Assembly (NCBI RefSeq): GCF_025950085.1
Contig: NZ_JAPDDS010000008.1
Span: forward strand, 186,001-250,000
Length of the DNA: 64,000 nucleotides
Direction: 5' to 3'
From: Luteolibacter flavescens
GTDB taxonomy: Bacteria > Verrucomicrobiota > Verrucomicrobiia > Verrucomicrobiales > Akkermansiaceae
Part shown: in pieces, positions 37,008 to 44,795 of the stretch
How the letters are laid out: the number at the start of each line of letters is the position of its first letter
How positions within the stretch are numbered: the first letter of the stretch is position 1
Made by a program: the position numbers and the translations under genes
Notes under the pieces: model-generated
What the model was told of the DNA's origin: nothing
What the model saw: only the letters and a program-made list of their open reading frames with translations
Database searches by the model: none

Positions 37008-37556
37008 TTATGCGGAGGTCGTGCGCGTACGATGGGCGGCGAGGAGTTCCAGCAGCCAGGGGCGGATGGCCTCGAGGTCGGGGTCGATGAGGCCCATTTC
37101 CAGCATTTGCTCGGGATCAGTGGCGGTGGCGCGGTGGAAGTAGCCGCGTGCTTCATCGGTGCGGCCCTGCATGCAGGCGTAGCAGGCGAGATTGTAGAGC
37201 ATCATGCCATTCGCCGGGTGGCGGGTGAGGCCGGCGCGGAGGATCATCTCGGCTTCCTGGAGGGAGGCGGCGCGGCGTTGGGCGTAGGCGGCTTGGATCC
37301 ACCAGCCGGGATCGGAGGGCTCCTGCTCGGTCATGGGCACGCAGATCGCGGCGGCGGCGGGCCAGTCGCCGAGGCGGAAGAGGACATCGACGCGCAGATG
37401 CAGGGCGAGGCTGCCGGGTGCGGTGATTTCATCCAGCTCGGCGAGAGCTTCCTCCGGCAGGCCGAGTTCCAGGTAGCCCATCGCTCGGCGGCAGGCGGCA
37501 TCGGGGTCGTGGGTCACGGGGATAGCTTCGATGCGGCGGCGGAATTGGCAAAGCAT
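37008..37556 (-). CDS. Tetratricopeptide-like repeat protein, coupled to the YheT-type hydrolase
   Basis: A 182-residue soluble protein of paired helices. The clearest TPR units are AMGYLELGLPEEALAELDEI, LRVDVLFRLGDWPAAAAIC, WIQAAYAQRRAASLQEAEM and YNLACYACMQGRTDEARGYF, each with the small-residue/large-residue spacing of the family. These make a right-handed solenoid that would bind partner proteins. The start ATG (37556-37554) overlaps the stop of the upstream hydrolase by one base (TGATG), so translation is probably coupled. The C-terminus is RTRTTSA. The partner is unknown. Confidence 0.8.
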   Translation of the reverse strand: MLCQFRRRIEAIPVTHDPDAACRRAMGYLELGLPEEALAELDEITAPGSLALHLRVDVLFRLGDWPAAAAICVPMTEQEPSDPGWWIQAAYAQRRAASLQEAEMILRAGLTRHPANGMMLYNLACYACMQGRTDEARGYFHRATATDPEQMLEMGLIDPDLEAIRPWLLELLAAHRTRTTSA

Positions 37557-38527
37557 CACTCGCCGGCGAGGAACTCCGCCGCGCGGGTCTCCGCCCAGCT
37601 CTCCCCTCCCCTGCCGCCGCCGTGGAATCCGCAGTGCCCGCCATCCTGCGGCACCTCCAAGTGGAAGCACGCGCTGGCCTCCGCCTCCTCGCGGGGGAAG
37701 CACCCGGGGCCGAGGAAGGGATCATTCGCCGCATTCACGAGCAGCGCGGGGATGGCGATGCGCGGGAGAAAGGGCCGCGAACTACTACGTCTCCAGTAGT
37801 CCTCCGCATCGGCGAAGCCGTGGAGCGGCGCGGTGTAGCGGTCGTCGAAGCCGCGGAAGTCGCGGATCTTCCACGCGCCGCGGAGGTCGATGCGGTCCGG
37901 GAAGCGCGGGCGCTTTTCGGCGAGCTTCCTCCGCAGCGAGACGAGGAAGCGCCGCATGTAGATGTGGCGGTTGATGGCGGAGGAAAGCCGGGCGGACGAG
38001 CACGCGAGATCGCACGGCACCGAGAAGGCGGCCGCGCGGTGCAGGCGCGGGTCGATGTCGCGCGCATCCCCACGCTCGCCGAGATACTTCAGCGTCATGT
38101 TTCCCCCGAGGCTGAAGCCGACGAGATCGACGCGCGACGCCCGGTGGACGGCGAGCGCGTGGCGCACGACATGATCGAGGTCATCGGACGCGCCGCTGTG
38201 GTAGAATTTCAGCAGGCGGTTCGATTCGCCGCTGCACCCGCGGTAGTTCCAGGCGAGCACGTCCCAGCCGCGGGCCTGCAGCGCGCGGGCCATGCCCTGG
38301 ATGTAGGTCGCCTTTGAATCCGCCTCGAGGCCGTGAGACAGGATGACGAGGCGGTCATTGCCGCGGGTGGACCAGTCGAGGTCGAGGAAATCGCCATCGG
38401 GGAGCTCAAGGCGTTCGCGGCGCATCTCGAGCGGCGGGACTTTCCGGAAAAGCGCGGGGACGATGGTCTGCAAGTGCCCGCCCCGCAACCACGCCGGGGC
38501 ACGATAGCGGGATGGGACGACAGGCAC
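37556..38527 (-). CDS. YheT-type alpha/beta hydrolase (UPF0017)
   Basis: A 323-residue alpha/beta hydrolase of the YheT/EMB8 group. Family landmarks are RAPAWLRGGHLQTI at the N-terminus, HGLEADSKATYIQGMA after the oxyanion strand, WNYRGCSGESNRL, and the nucleophile elbow VGFSLGGNMTLKYLG (Ser in GFSLGG). An Asp in ANDPFLGP and a His in GGHCGFH complete the triad. The family is widespread, with esterase-like activity reported but no settled substrate. It is translationally coupled to the TPR gene; composite island 2 lies upstream. Confidence 0.9.
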   Translation of the reverse strand: MPVVPSRYRAPAWLRGGHLQTIVPALFRKVPPLEMRRERLELPDGDFLDLDWSTRGNDRLVILSHGLEADSKATYIQGMARALQARGWDVLAWNYRGCSGESNRLLKFYHSGASDDLDHVVRHALAVHRASRVDLVGFSLGGNMTLKYLGERGDARDIDPRLHRAAAFSVPCDLACSSARLSSAINRHIYMRRFLVSLRRKLAEKRPRFPDRIDLRGAWKIRDFRGFDDRYTAPLHGFADAEDYWRRSSSRPFLPRIAIPALLVNAANDPFLGPGCFPREEAEASACFHLEVPQDGGHCGFHGGGRGGESWAETRAAEFLAGE

Positions 38528-38633
38528 GCGGCGGGTGTAGTGGACGGACTGGCGCGGGGCGATGAAAATGGAGGGGGATGAAGGCGGAGGAGATTGAGGG
38601 ATTGGGGGATTGGTGATTGAGGGGCGTTTTCCT

Positions 38634-39345
38634 GGGAGCGCCGGTCATTAGACCGGCCCGGGTGATGCAGGGTGGTCCTTCTCAAATAGCGTCCTTCTCT
38701 TCAGGGCCAAAGGCCCGGCCATCCCTCAGCCCAGGCCAACGGCCCGGGAAACGGGTTGCCCTGAAGACGGCGGCCTGAAAGGTCGCGATACGTGATGGCG
38801 ATTCTCAACCTGAATGCCACCGCGTGGAAGCAATGCGTCGGGATCACTTGCGGCGTTTGTTTGACTGACCGGCCTGCATCCTATCGCAGCCCTTCAGGCC
38901 GCCGATCCATCTTGATCCTCAAACCCCGGCCGATGGCCGGGGCTGAGGAATGGCCGGACCGTTGGTCCTGAAAACCCGGGCTTCTGGCGGCGGACCTCAA
39001 TCGTCGCTTCCGTCGCTTCCGGGGTGGCACCACCACGACTACGGCGGGTATGGGGGCAGCCCGGACGATGCTGTTAGAGGGAGGGGACAACGAAACGAGC
39101 GAAATTGGCGAAATTTGAAATGCCCTTGGTCTTTCTTTCGCCACCCAAACTCTCAAACGCCCAATTACCCAATCACCTGATTTCTCAATCCCCCAATCCC
39201 ATTTCCCCTGCCTTTCTTTCGTCAATTTCGCTCGTTTCGTTGTCCACCCATGTCTTTCCAAAAGACCACCGCTTCCCGGGGGCGACGGGTTTCCATCGGC
39301 AGTCGGCGACCATTCGGGCCGGTCTGATGACCGGCGCTCCCGGGG
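38634..39345. repeat. Composite repeat island 2: B - a(+) - b(-) - C - tract - C' - B
   Basis: The gap 38528-39397 has no gene. It contains a reverse B palindrome (38634-38662), a forward a element (38703-38795), a reverse b element (38849-39045), a C module (GGACAACGAAACGAGCG near 39078-39094), a CCCAATTACCCAATCACC tract, an inverse C' (near 39220-39242) and a forward B (39315-39342). Read on the other strand it has the same order as island 1. The HIT gene starts 53 bases beyond the island end. An ATTGG-type tract (38590-38632) also precedes it. Confidence 0.92.
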
Positions 39346-39397
39346 GAGGATCGCGCGGTGCTTGCAGGGGCGGGGCGGATCGCGCTTCGCTGTGGGC

Positions 39398-39808
39398 ATG
39401 TCCTTCACCCTCCATCCGCGATTGGCGGCAGGCAGCTTCGAGCTGGGCGAACTCCTCGGCTGCCGCGTGCTGCTGAAGAACAACGCGATCTTCCCGTGGA
39501 TCCTCATCGTGCCGCAGGTGGAGGAGGGCATCGAGGACCTGCACGAGCTGGACCCGGAGACCTACGGCGATGTCGTCGTGGTCATCCGCGAGGTCTCCGA
39601 CTTCGTCGCCAGCCACTTCCACCCGGACAAGCTGAACGTGGCCTGCATCGGCAACCAGGTCCGCCAGATGCACATCCACGTGGTGGGCCGCACGGAGGAT
39701 GATCCCGCATGGCCGGGCGTGGTGTGGTCCTTTGAGGGGAAGCGGGAATACCGGGCGTCCGAGGTGCAGTCGATCCGCACGGCCTGGGAGGTCTTCACGG
39801 ACCAGTGA
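39398..39808 (+). CDS. HIT-family protein
   Basis: A 136-residue HIT-like nucleotide-binding protein. The histidine-triad region is QMHIHVVGR, with HxH retained but the third histidine position occupied by another residue, so it may be a diverged HIT enzyme. The N-terminal half (LKNNAIFPWILIVPQV) matches the usual strand order. HIT hydrolases act on adenylylated or phosphoramidate nucleotides; activity here is uncertain. ATG 39398 is used because upstream in-frame sequence belongs to the repeat island border. It is a single gene. Confidence 0.85.
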   Translation: MSFTLHPRLAAGSFELGELLGCRVLLKNNAIFPWILIVPQVEEGIEDLHELDPETYGDVVVVIREVSDFVASHFHPDKLNVACIGNQVRQMHIHVVGRTEDDPAWPGVVWSFEGKREYRASEVQSIRTAWEVFTDQ

Positions 39809-40077
39809 GGCCCGTGAAACGGGCAGGAGCAAGGGGTGAACTCCCAACTAGAGATAGGTATTTCACCTATGCCGGGAAGCGGACTGTTAGACAATTGCAA
39901 AAGCGAGTTGAATATCCAACCGCACCTCTGATTTCCCAAGCTGCTGAAAATCAGAAACAACCCTGAATATCAGCAATTTGCACGATGAAAGAGAAGGTCA
40001 GCGCTGCCGTATTTTCGCTTGATTCGCATCTATCAGAATCCTAACAGCACCTCGGCTACTCCTGGCCATCTCCTCCT
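39809..40077. other. Intergenic region with a small hairpin before the secreted-protein gene
   Basis: The gap is lower in GC than the genes. ATAGGT-ATTTC-ACCTAT near 39853-39869 forms a six-pair hairpin shortly after the HIT gene. The rest presumably holds the promoter of the next gene; no boxes can be named with confidence. Confidence 0.4.
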
Positions 40078-40548
40078 ATGAAAAAGCTAATCGTCAGCGC
40101 ACTCGCGCTCATCGCCGCCGTCCTCCCCATGGCTGAAGCAGCACCGAAGCCGAAGGCTCCGAAGATCTTCGGCGACTTCACTCCGGGCAAGACCTTCACC
40201 TTCACCGTGACGACCGCGCAGACGTCCGCCACGCAGGGCACGACGGTCCTCCCGACGGCCCCGGTGCCGAAGGGCGTGCCGGCCTATACCGTGGGCCAGC
40301 AGGTCACCTTCAAGATCGGCAAGAAGGGCGAGCTCACCGGCCCGGGCTTCAAGCTCGGCTTCCTGTCCGGCTCGGTCGGCGCGAATGCCTACTTCAACAA
40401 GCCGAAGAAGAATACCTCCCCGAGCACGGGCGCGGTCCACAAGAACACCACGACGAACGAGCCGACGGCGGTGTCGTTGAGCTTCTTCACCTTCAAGCTC
40501 ACGAAGCGCATCCCGTACGTGACGCAGACGACCTACATTCTCCAGTGA
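40078..40548 (+). CDS. Small secreted hypothetical protein
   Basis: A 156-residue protein with a strong signal peptide (KKLIVSALALIAAVLPMAEA/APK). The mature part is basic and rich in K, P, T and G, with repeated KPKAPKIFGDF / FTPGKTFTFTVTT / KIGKKGELTGPGFKLGF segments. It has no cysteines and no known domain. It is a single gene followed by a small hairpin. It could be an envelope or surface protein; function is unknown. Confidence 0.78.
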   Translation: MKKLIVSALALIAAVLPMAEAAPKPKAPKIFGDFTPGKTFTFTVTTAQTSATQGTTVLPTAPVPKGVPAYTVGQQVTFKIGKKGELTGPGFKLGFLSGSVGANAYFNKPKKNTSPSTGAVHKNTTTNEPTAVSLSFFTFKLTKRIPYVTQTTYILQ

Positions 40549-40612
40549 GACAGGACCGCGGGCCGGTGACGGCGGCGCGGACCACACCATAGCATTGTCA
40601 GTATCCATAGAG

Positions 40613-40634
40613 GGAGGGCCGGGTGGCCCTCCTT
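40613..40634. terminator. Hairpin between the secreted protein gene and folC
   Basis: A perfect 8-bp stem GGAGGGCC/GGCCCTCC (40613-40620 with 40625-40632) has loop GGGT and a short TT tail. It lies between convergent stop codons and may terminate either transcript, but the T-run is too short to be sure. Confidence 0.55.
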
Positions 40635-40661
40635 CGCTGCGTACGGGTGCTGTGATCTGAT

Positions 40662-41918
40662 CTACTGGGTGCTGGCCTGGAAGGAGCCGCCTTCCAGCCA
40701 GGCCTTTGCCTCGCCGACGAGGAAGAGCGAGCCCGCGATGAGGATGGGGCGCGGCTTCCCCCCCTCCCCTGCAACTTCACCATCTACGGTCTCGGCCAGC
40801 GCCGCGGCCATGGCAGCCTCGAAGCCGGGATGGCAGACGTGCGGGGGCGCGCCGGGTGGCAGGACGGCGGCGATCTCCTCGGGCGCGACAGCCCGCGGGG
40901 TATCGACCGGGCAGAGATGGATGACCGCGGCGAGCGGGGCGACGAGGGAGAGGATGCCGCCGATGTCCTTTGCCGCGACGGCGCTGAAGACGAGCGTGGC
41001 TTTCTTCCCGGGAAACTCCTCCTGCCAGGTGCTGGCGAGCACGGCGGCTCCCTGGGGATTGTGCGCGCCATCGAGGATGACCTCGCGGCCCGCACGGGAG
41101 ATGCGCTCGAAGCGGCCGGGCCAGCGGACGGAAGAGAGGCCGTGCATGACTACCTCGTAGTCGAGCCGCAGGTCGGCGGCGTGCAGGCACTCCAGCGCGA
41201 GGGCGGCATTCCACCGCTGGTGCGGGCCGGGCAGGGCGATGGGGTAGCCCTGCAGCGGGGCATCGATGAAGGTGAGCGGGCAGCGGCGCTCGTTTGCCTC
41301 CTTTTCCAAGACCCGACGCGCGCCGGGCTCCTGCGGGGCGGAGAGGGCGGGCGCTCCCTCGACGAAGATGCCTGCCTTTTCCATGGCGATGGCCTCCACG
41401 GTATCGCCGAGCCACTGCATGTGATCCAGCCCCACGGGGGTGATTGCGCAGACATCCGCGGGCACGGCGGTGGTGGCGTCGAGGCGGCCGCCCATGCCGG
41501 TCTCGAGCACGATGATCTCGCACTCGCACTGGCGGAACCAGCGCATGGCGAGCGCCAGGGTGATCTCGAAGAAGGTCGGGTGCGGGTCCAGCGTCTCGCA
41601 CAGCGCGCGCAGCTCCGTGAGCATGTCCGCGCAGGCATCCTCCGGGATCTCCACTCCGGAGACGCGGATGCGCTCGCGGTAGTCGATGAGGTGCGGCGAG
41701 GTGAAGAGGCCGCAGCGATGGCCCCCGGCGCGGGCGACCGAGTCGATCATCGCGCAGGTGCTGCCCTTGCCATTCGTCCCGGCGACGTGGATGACCTTCA
41801 CGCCATGGGCGGGATAGGCGAGGTATTCCTTCAGCAAGCGCCGCGGCCCATCGAGCCCGAGCTTGATGCCGAACATCTGCGTCGAGAAGAGCCAGTCGAT
41901 GGATTCAGGGTAGGTCAC
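40662..41918 (-). CDS. folC: Bifunctional dihydrofolate synthase / folylpolyglutamate synthase
   Basis: This adds glutamate to dihydropteroate and then to folates, an ATP-dependent Mur-ligase-family reaction. The GIKLGLDGPRRLL N-terminus, ATP loop HVAGTNGKGSTCAM, LFTSPHLIDYRERI and ETGMGGRLDATTAV are all typical. ILDGAHNPQGAAVL marks the C-terminal Mur-ligase domain. GTG 41918 (VTYPESIDWLF) aligns with the family start; ATG 41966 would add a 16-residue tail (MFRGGWSLLFPF...) not seen in the family. A ParE-type toxin-antitoxin pair lies just upstream on the same strand. Confidence 0.93.
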   Translation of the reverse strand: MTYPESIDWLFSTQMFGIKLGLDGPRRLLKEYLAYPAHGVKVIHVAGTNGKGSTCAMIDSVARAGGHRCGLFTSPHLIDYRERIRVSGVEIPEDACADMLTELRALCETLDPHPTFFEITLALAMRWFRQCECEIIVLETGMGGRLDATTAVPADVCAITPVGLDHMQWLGDTVEAIAMEKAGIFVEGAPALSAPQEPGARRVLEKEANERRCPLTFIDAPLQGYPIALPGPHQRWNAALALECLHAADLRLDYEVVMHGLSSVRWPGRFERISRAGREVILDGAHNPQGAAVLASTWQEEFPGKKATLVFSAVAAKDIGGILSLVAPLAAVIHLCPVDTPRAVAPEEIAAVLPPGAPPHVCHPGFEAAMAAALAETVDGEVAGEGGKPRPILIAGSLFLVGEAKAWLEGGSFQASTQ

Positions 41919-41987
41919 GGTGGGGCGTGGGAACGGGAAAAGCAAACTCCAGCCACCCCTGAACATTCAAACCGAACTTGCCGCGCG

Positions 41988-42305
41988 TCACAATATCCGT
42001 GGATCGGGGACGCGGCGTCTCATGCCGTAGCCCGGATGGCGGCGATCATGACGCACCGCCATGATCCAAGTCTCCCCGCGACCATCGGGCGCTATGTAGA
42101 TCAAGTGGTAGGGAAACTTCCTGAAATTCCAGCGTCTGAAGCGTCTACAAGGATGCCCTGCCCCGGGATGCCGCGTGATAAATTCTGCGGCAGCATCGAG
42201 TTCGACATAAAACTGCTCCACCGCCCTCTCCGAATCGTTCGACAGTTGATCCAGAATCTCGCGAAGATCGCGGATTGCTCCTTCATGGAGACGCACTTGA
42301 ATCAT
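41988..42305 (-). CDS. ParE/RelE-superfamily toxin
   Basis: A 105-residue toxin of the RelE/ParE fold: VRLHEGAIRDLREILDQL, FYVELDAAAEFITRHPGAG, and the C-terminal FRKFPYHLIYI...IMAVRHDRRHPGY match the ParE pattern (F-P-Y-x-L-x-Y then A-V-x-H-x-R-R-P-x-Y). ParE members poison DNA gyrase; RelE members cut mRNA, and the sequence alone leans to ParE. The start overlaps the antitoxin stop by four bases (ATGA, 42302-42305), typical of such operons. A longer in-frame start upstream would lie inside the antitoxin gene. Confidence 0.85.
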   Translation of the reverse strand: MIQVRLHEGAIRDLREILDQLSNDSERAVEQFYVELDAAAEFITRHPGAGHPCRRFRRWNFRKFPYHLIYIAPDGRGETWIMAVRHDRRHPGYGMRRRVPDPRIL

Positions 42306-42514
42306 CGCCCGAGCATCCGCATCGCATCCTCCCACGGAACCATCCGGGCTTCACCCCGCTCGACTTCTGCCAGCCTTTCTTCGGCGATCCGGATGCCTTC
42401 CTCGTCGGATTCATCTTCTGAAAAGCTTTCGAACAAGGCTTCCGCCAACCAGCGGCGATCCTCAGGATCAAGGGCCAACGCCTTCTCCAGAAGGGCCTGC
42501 GGCTTTTCGCTCAT
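42302..42514 (-). CDS. Antitoxin of the addiction-module component family
   Basis: A 70-residue acidic protein (MSEKPQALLEKALALDPEDR start) of the family often found just upstream of ParE/RelE toxins. It is mostly helical and acidic, as needed to wrap the basic toxin. The antitoxin-first order with ATGA overlap is classic. A close paralogue without a toxin is at 44543-44749. Confidence 0.85.
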   Translation of the reverse strand: MSEKPQALLEKALALDPEDRRWLAEALFESFSEDESDEEGIRIAEERLAEVERGEARMVPWEDAMRMLGR

Positions 42515-42597
42515 GGAGAATTTTTAGCACAGCGAGATCGTGGCGTCGACAGAATGTCGACGCTCCTCAGCGCGTTGTGCGGGTCACGGACCGCACT

Positions 42598-42780
42598 CGT
42601 TTGATTGGTCTCCACCTGCATCCTATCGCGGCCCTTCAGGCCGCCGACCTGTGTCGATCAGCCAACCCCGGCCGATGGCCGGGGCTGAGGGATGGCCGGA
42701 CCTTTGGTCCTGAAAACCGGAGCTTCTGATGGCAGGCCTCATCCGTGGCCCCCGTGGTGTCAGCACTACGACTATGGATG
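42598..42780 (-). repeat. Single b-type repeat element
   Basis: A lone b element in reverse, from a TTTGATTGG border through CCTATCGCGGCCCTTCAGG, the CCCCGGCC/GGCCGGGG stem and GGACC-AAA-GGTCC (minus strand reading). No convergent a partner is next to it; the nearest a element (44447-44536) is on the same strand 1.7 kb away. The rest of the gap from 42515 to the terminator at 42813 holds no gene. Confidence 0.9.
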
Positions 42781-42812
42781 GTGGGTGAGGAGGGAGAGGA
42801 GCGCGGGGAAAC

Positions 42813-42857
42813 AAAAAGCCCGGCGGGACTGGCGCTGGGTGCGCTTCCCGCCGGGCT
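42813..42857 (-). terminator. Intrinsic terminator of the BSP-type peptidase gene
   Basis: A perfect 12-bp stem (42817-42828 with 42846-42857) encloses a 17-base loop. On the minus strand it is followed by TTTTT (42817-42813). It lies 62 bases past the peptidase stop codon. Confidence 0.88.
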
Positions 42858-42919
42858 GGAGATGTCAGATGCCTTGTCGGTCAGGCCGGGAATCCGGTGG
42901 CCCGATGGATCAAATCAGA

Positions 42920-44254
42920 TCACTTCTTCTCGAGGCGCTTGCGGAGGTCTTCCTTCCACTCCTTTTCCAGCTCCTCGACGGGCTTGCCGGTCCAGGTCTG
43001 CCAGAGGTCCTTCGAGTAGCCTTCATGGATGGCGATGTGGGCCTTCTGGATGAGGTCCTTGGTGTAGGTGCGCATGACCCACTCCATGAAGTTCGCGGTG
43101 GTGCGGTAGCTGTCGTCGTACTTCACCGCGTCGGGATTGCGGATGACGGTGCCATTCCGCTCGGGCTCGAAGAGGTACCAGCGGATGTAGTCCGTGGCGC
43201 CCTCGAAGAACCAGACCGGCACGCCGCGGGCGGCGCGCTTGCCGGAGCCGAACTGGACGATGTGGACCATCTCGTGGATCAGGCAGCCGAGGGCCTCGCC
43301 GTCCTTCTGGTCGCGCATGAACTTCGAGCTGACGACGATCTGCTCGCCGCTGGCGTAGCCCGGGATGCCATCGCGGCCGGGGATGATCTGGCCTTCGCGG
43401 AGCTCGATGCGGAAGGTCTTCGGCGCTTCAGGGGTCTTGCCCGGGATGACGATGAGGTGGGCGACCTTCGGGTACCACTCCTGCAGGGCGGGGATGGCCT
43501 TTTCCTTGAACCATGGCAGGAGGTCCGGGCTGGCGGTGGAGTCGAGGATGATCTTGAACTCGCCGCCTTCGGTCTCGAAGGTGGTGAGCTGCTTCTCCGG
43601 GGCCTTGTAGCGGGTGAGCTCGGGGCCGCCGGCTTCGACGACGTCGATCTCGCTGAAGAAGGTATTGCCGAAGCCGCGCGGGTCCTGGTTCGGCTTGATG
43701 TCGAAGAGGAGGTGGCGGTACTTGCCGAGCGCGCCTTCCTTCTTCGAGGAGATGGTCACGCCGTGCTGGCCGGTGCGGTCGGCGGGCGTCTGGACGGTGG
43801 CGACTTCCACCCAGCCGACGGTGGCCGGGTCCTCGCCTGCGGCGGGGGCCTTCGCGTCACCGGCTGCGGCGTAAAGCTTGTAGTTCTGCGCGGAGCGCTC
43901 GCCGCTGTGCCACGAGTAGGTGGCGAGCGAGGCGATATCGACGTCCTTGCCGAGGTCGAGGGCGAGACGGCCGCCCTGGCCTGCGAAGAAGAAATTGGCG
44001 CGCGGCTCGTCGTCGCCGCTCGGGATCTTGCCGTCATTCAGCACGGCGAGGCCGCCGGAATTCGGGTCCATGGTGCCGGAGACGACGGTGAATTTCGCGC
44101 CGGTGGCGGCGTCATTCGTGGCCGGAGGGAGGATGGAGTCGAACTTGAATCCGGCATCGGACGCGGAGTGCCCGGTCTCGACCTTGGCTTCCGGGACGTC
44201 TGCGAGCAATGGGGCGGCTGCCAAGGGCAGTAGAATCAGGGGACGGAACTTCAT
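42920..44254 (-). CDS. Secreted plant-BSP-type metallopeptidase with an N-terminal discoidin-like region
   Basis: A 444-residue exported protein (signal KFRPLILLPLAAAPLLA). Residues about 30-210 look like a beta-sandwich of the F5/8 type C (discoidin) class: FTVVSGTMDPNSGG, YSWHSGERSAQNY, YRHLLFDIKPN, SEIDVVEAG. Residues about 225-440 match the basic secretory protein peptidase family (PF04450): zinc motif HEMVH at 327-331, then VPVWFFEGATDYIRWY with a likely third ligand around D355. The family includes plant defence proteins and bacterial gluzincin-like peptidases. It is a single gene with its own terminator. Substrate unknown; the N-terminal domain may bind a glycan. Confidence 0.85.
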   Translation of the reverse strand: MKFRPLILLPLAAAPLLADVPEAKVETGHSASDAGFKFDSILPPATNDAATGAKFTVVSGTMDPNSGGLAVLNDGKIPSGDDEPRANFFFAGQGGRLALDLGKDVDIASLATYSWHSGERSAQNYKLYAAAGDAKAPAAGEDPATVGWVEVATVQTPADRTGQHGVTISSKKEGALGKYRHLLFDIKPNQDPRGFGNTFFSEIDVVEAGGPELTRYKAPEKQLTTFETEGGEFKIILDSTASPDLLPWFKEKAIPALQEWYPKVAHLIVIPGKTPEAPKTFRIELREGQIIPGRDGIPGYASGEQIVVSSKFMRDQKDGEALGCLIHEMVHIVQFGSGKRAARGVPVWFFEGATDYIRWYLFEPERNGTVIRNPDAVKYDDSYRTTANFMEWVMRTYTKDLIQKAHIAIHEGYSKDLWQTWTGKPVEELEKEWKEDLRKRLEKK

Positions 44255-44446
44255 GGATCTGGTGATGGCTCAATAACGGTCCCGTGAGGCCGTTTGGTTT
44301 AGCGAAATCATGATCCTAGGCGAAGAGGTAGGCCGATTGGCGGAACGAGGGGCGAGGGATCACCTATGGGGGCGATAAGTGCCGATGGAGAGAAGAGGCA
44401 TCGCCGGGGTGGGAAGCGACGTGAATGGTGAGGCGGCGACTTCCCC

Positions 44447-44536
44447 TATCGCGGCCCTTTAGGCCGCCGACGGTGCGGCGATCCATACCCGGGCCGATGG
44501 CCCGGGCTGAGGGATGGCCGGGCCCTTGGCCCTGAG
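44447..44536 (-). repeat. Single a-type repeat element abutting the orphan antitoxin gene
   Basis: A reverse a element: CTATCGCGGCCCTTTAGG, then CCCGGGCC-GAT-GGCCCGGG and GGCCGGGCCCTTGGCCC. It ends only about seven bases before the antitoxin stop codon (44543-44545), exactly where a toxin gene would begin. The gap 44255-44542 has no gene. Confidence 0.9.
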
Positions 44537-44542
44537 AGTAAA

Positions 44543-44749
44543 TCATCTCCGCTTCAAGAGCTTCACCACCTCGTCATGGCTGACCCAAGAATCAGGATTC
44601 TCTCCCAAGGAGTTCCAACGGGTGTCCAGTTCTTGCAGAACCGCTTCGTCATCATCAAAGCTTTCCCACAAGGCCTCTGCCAACCAGCGCCGGGCCTCGG
44701 GGTCGAGGGACAGCACGGCATCCAACAGGGCCTGCGGCTTTTCGCTCAT
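44543..44749 (-). CDS. Orphan antitoxin (paralogue of 42302-42514)
   Basis: A 68-residue acidic protein sharing MSEKPQALL at the start and LDPEARRWLAEALWESF with the antitoxin at 42302. It ends ELDTRWNSLG...EVVKLLKRR. No toxin frame follows; an a-type repeat begins directly after the stop. It may protect against the neighbouring ParE, regulate it, or be a remnant of a pair that lost its toxin. The strong sequence match makes the gene real; its role is inference. Confidence 0.8.
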   Translation of the reverse strand: MSEKPQALLDAVLSLDPEARRWLAEALWESFDDDEAVLQELDTRWNSLGENPDSWVSHDEVVKLLKRR

Positions 44750-44795
44750 GGGAAACCTCTACCACGCAGAGCAGCCGCCGTCCACTCCCCCGCCA

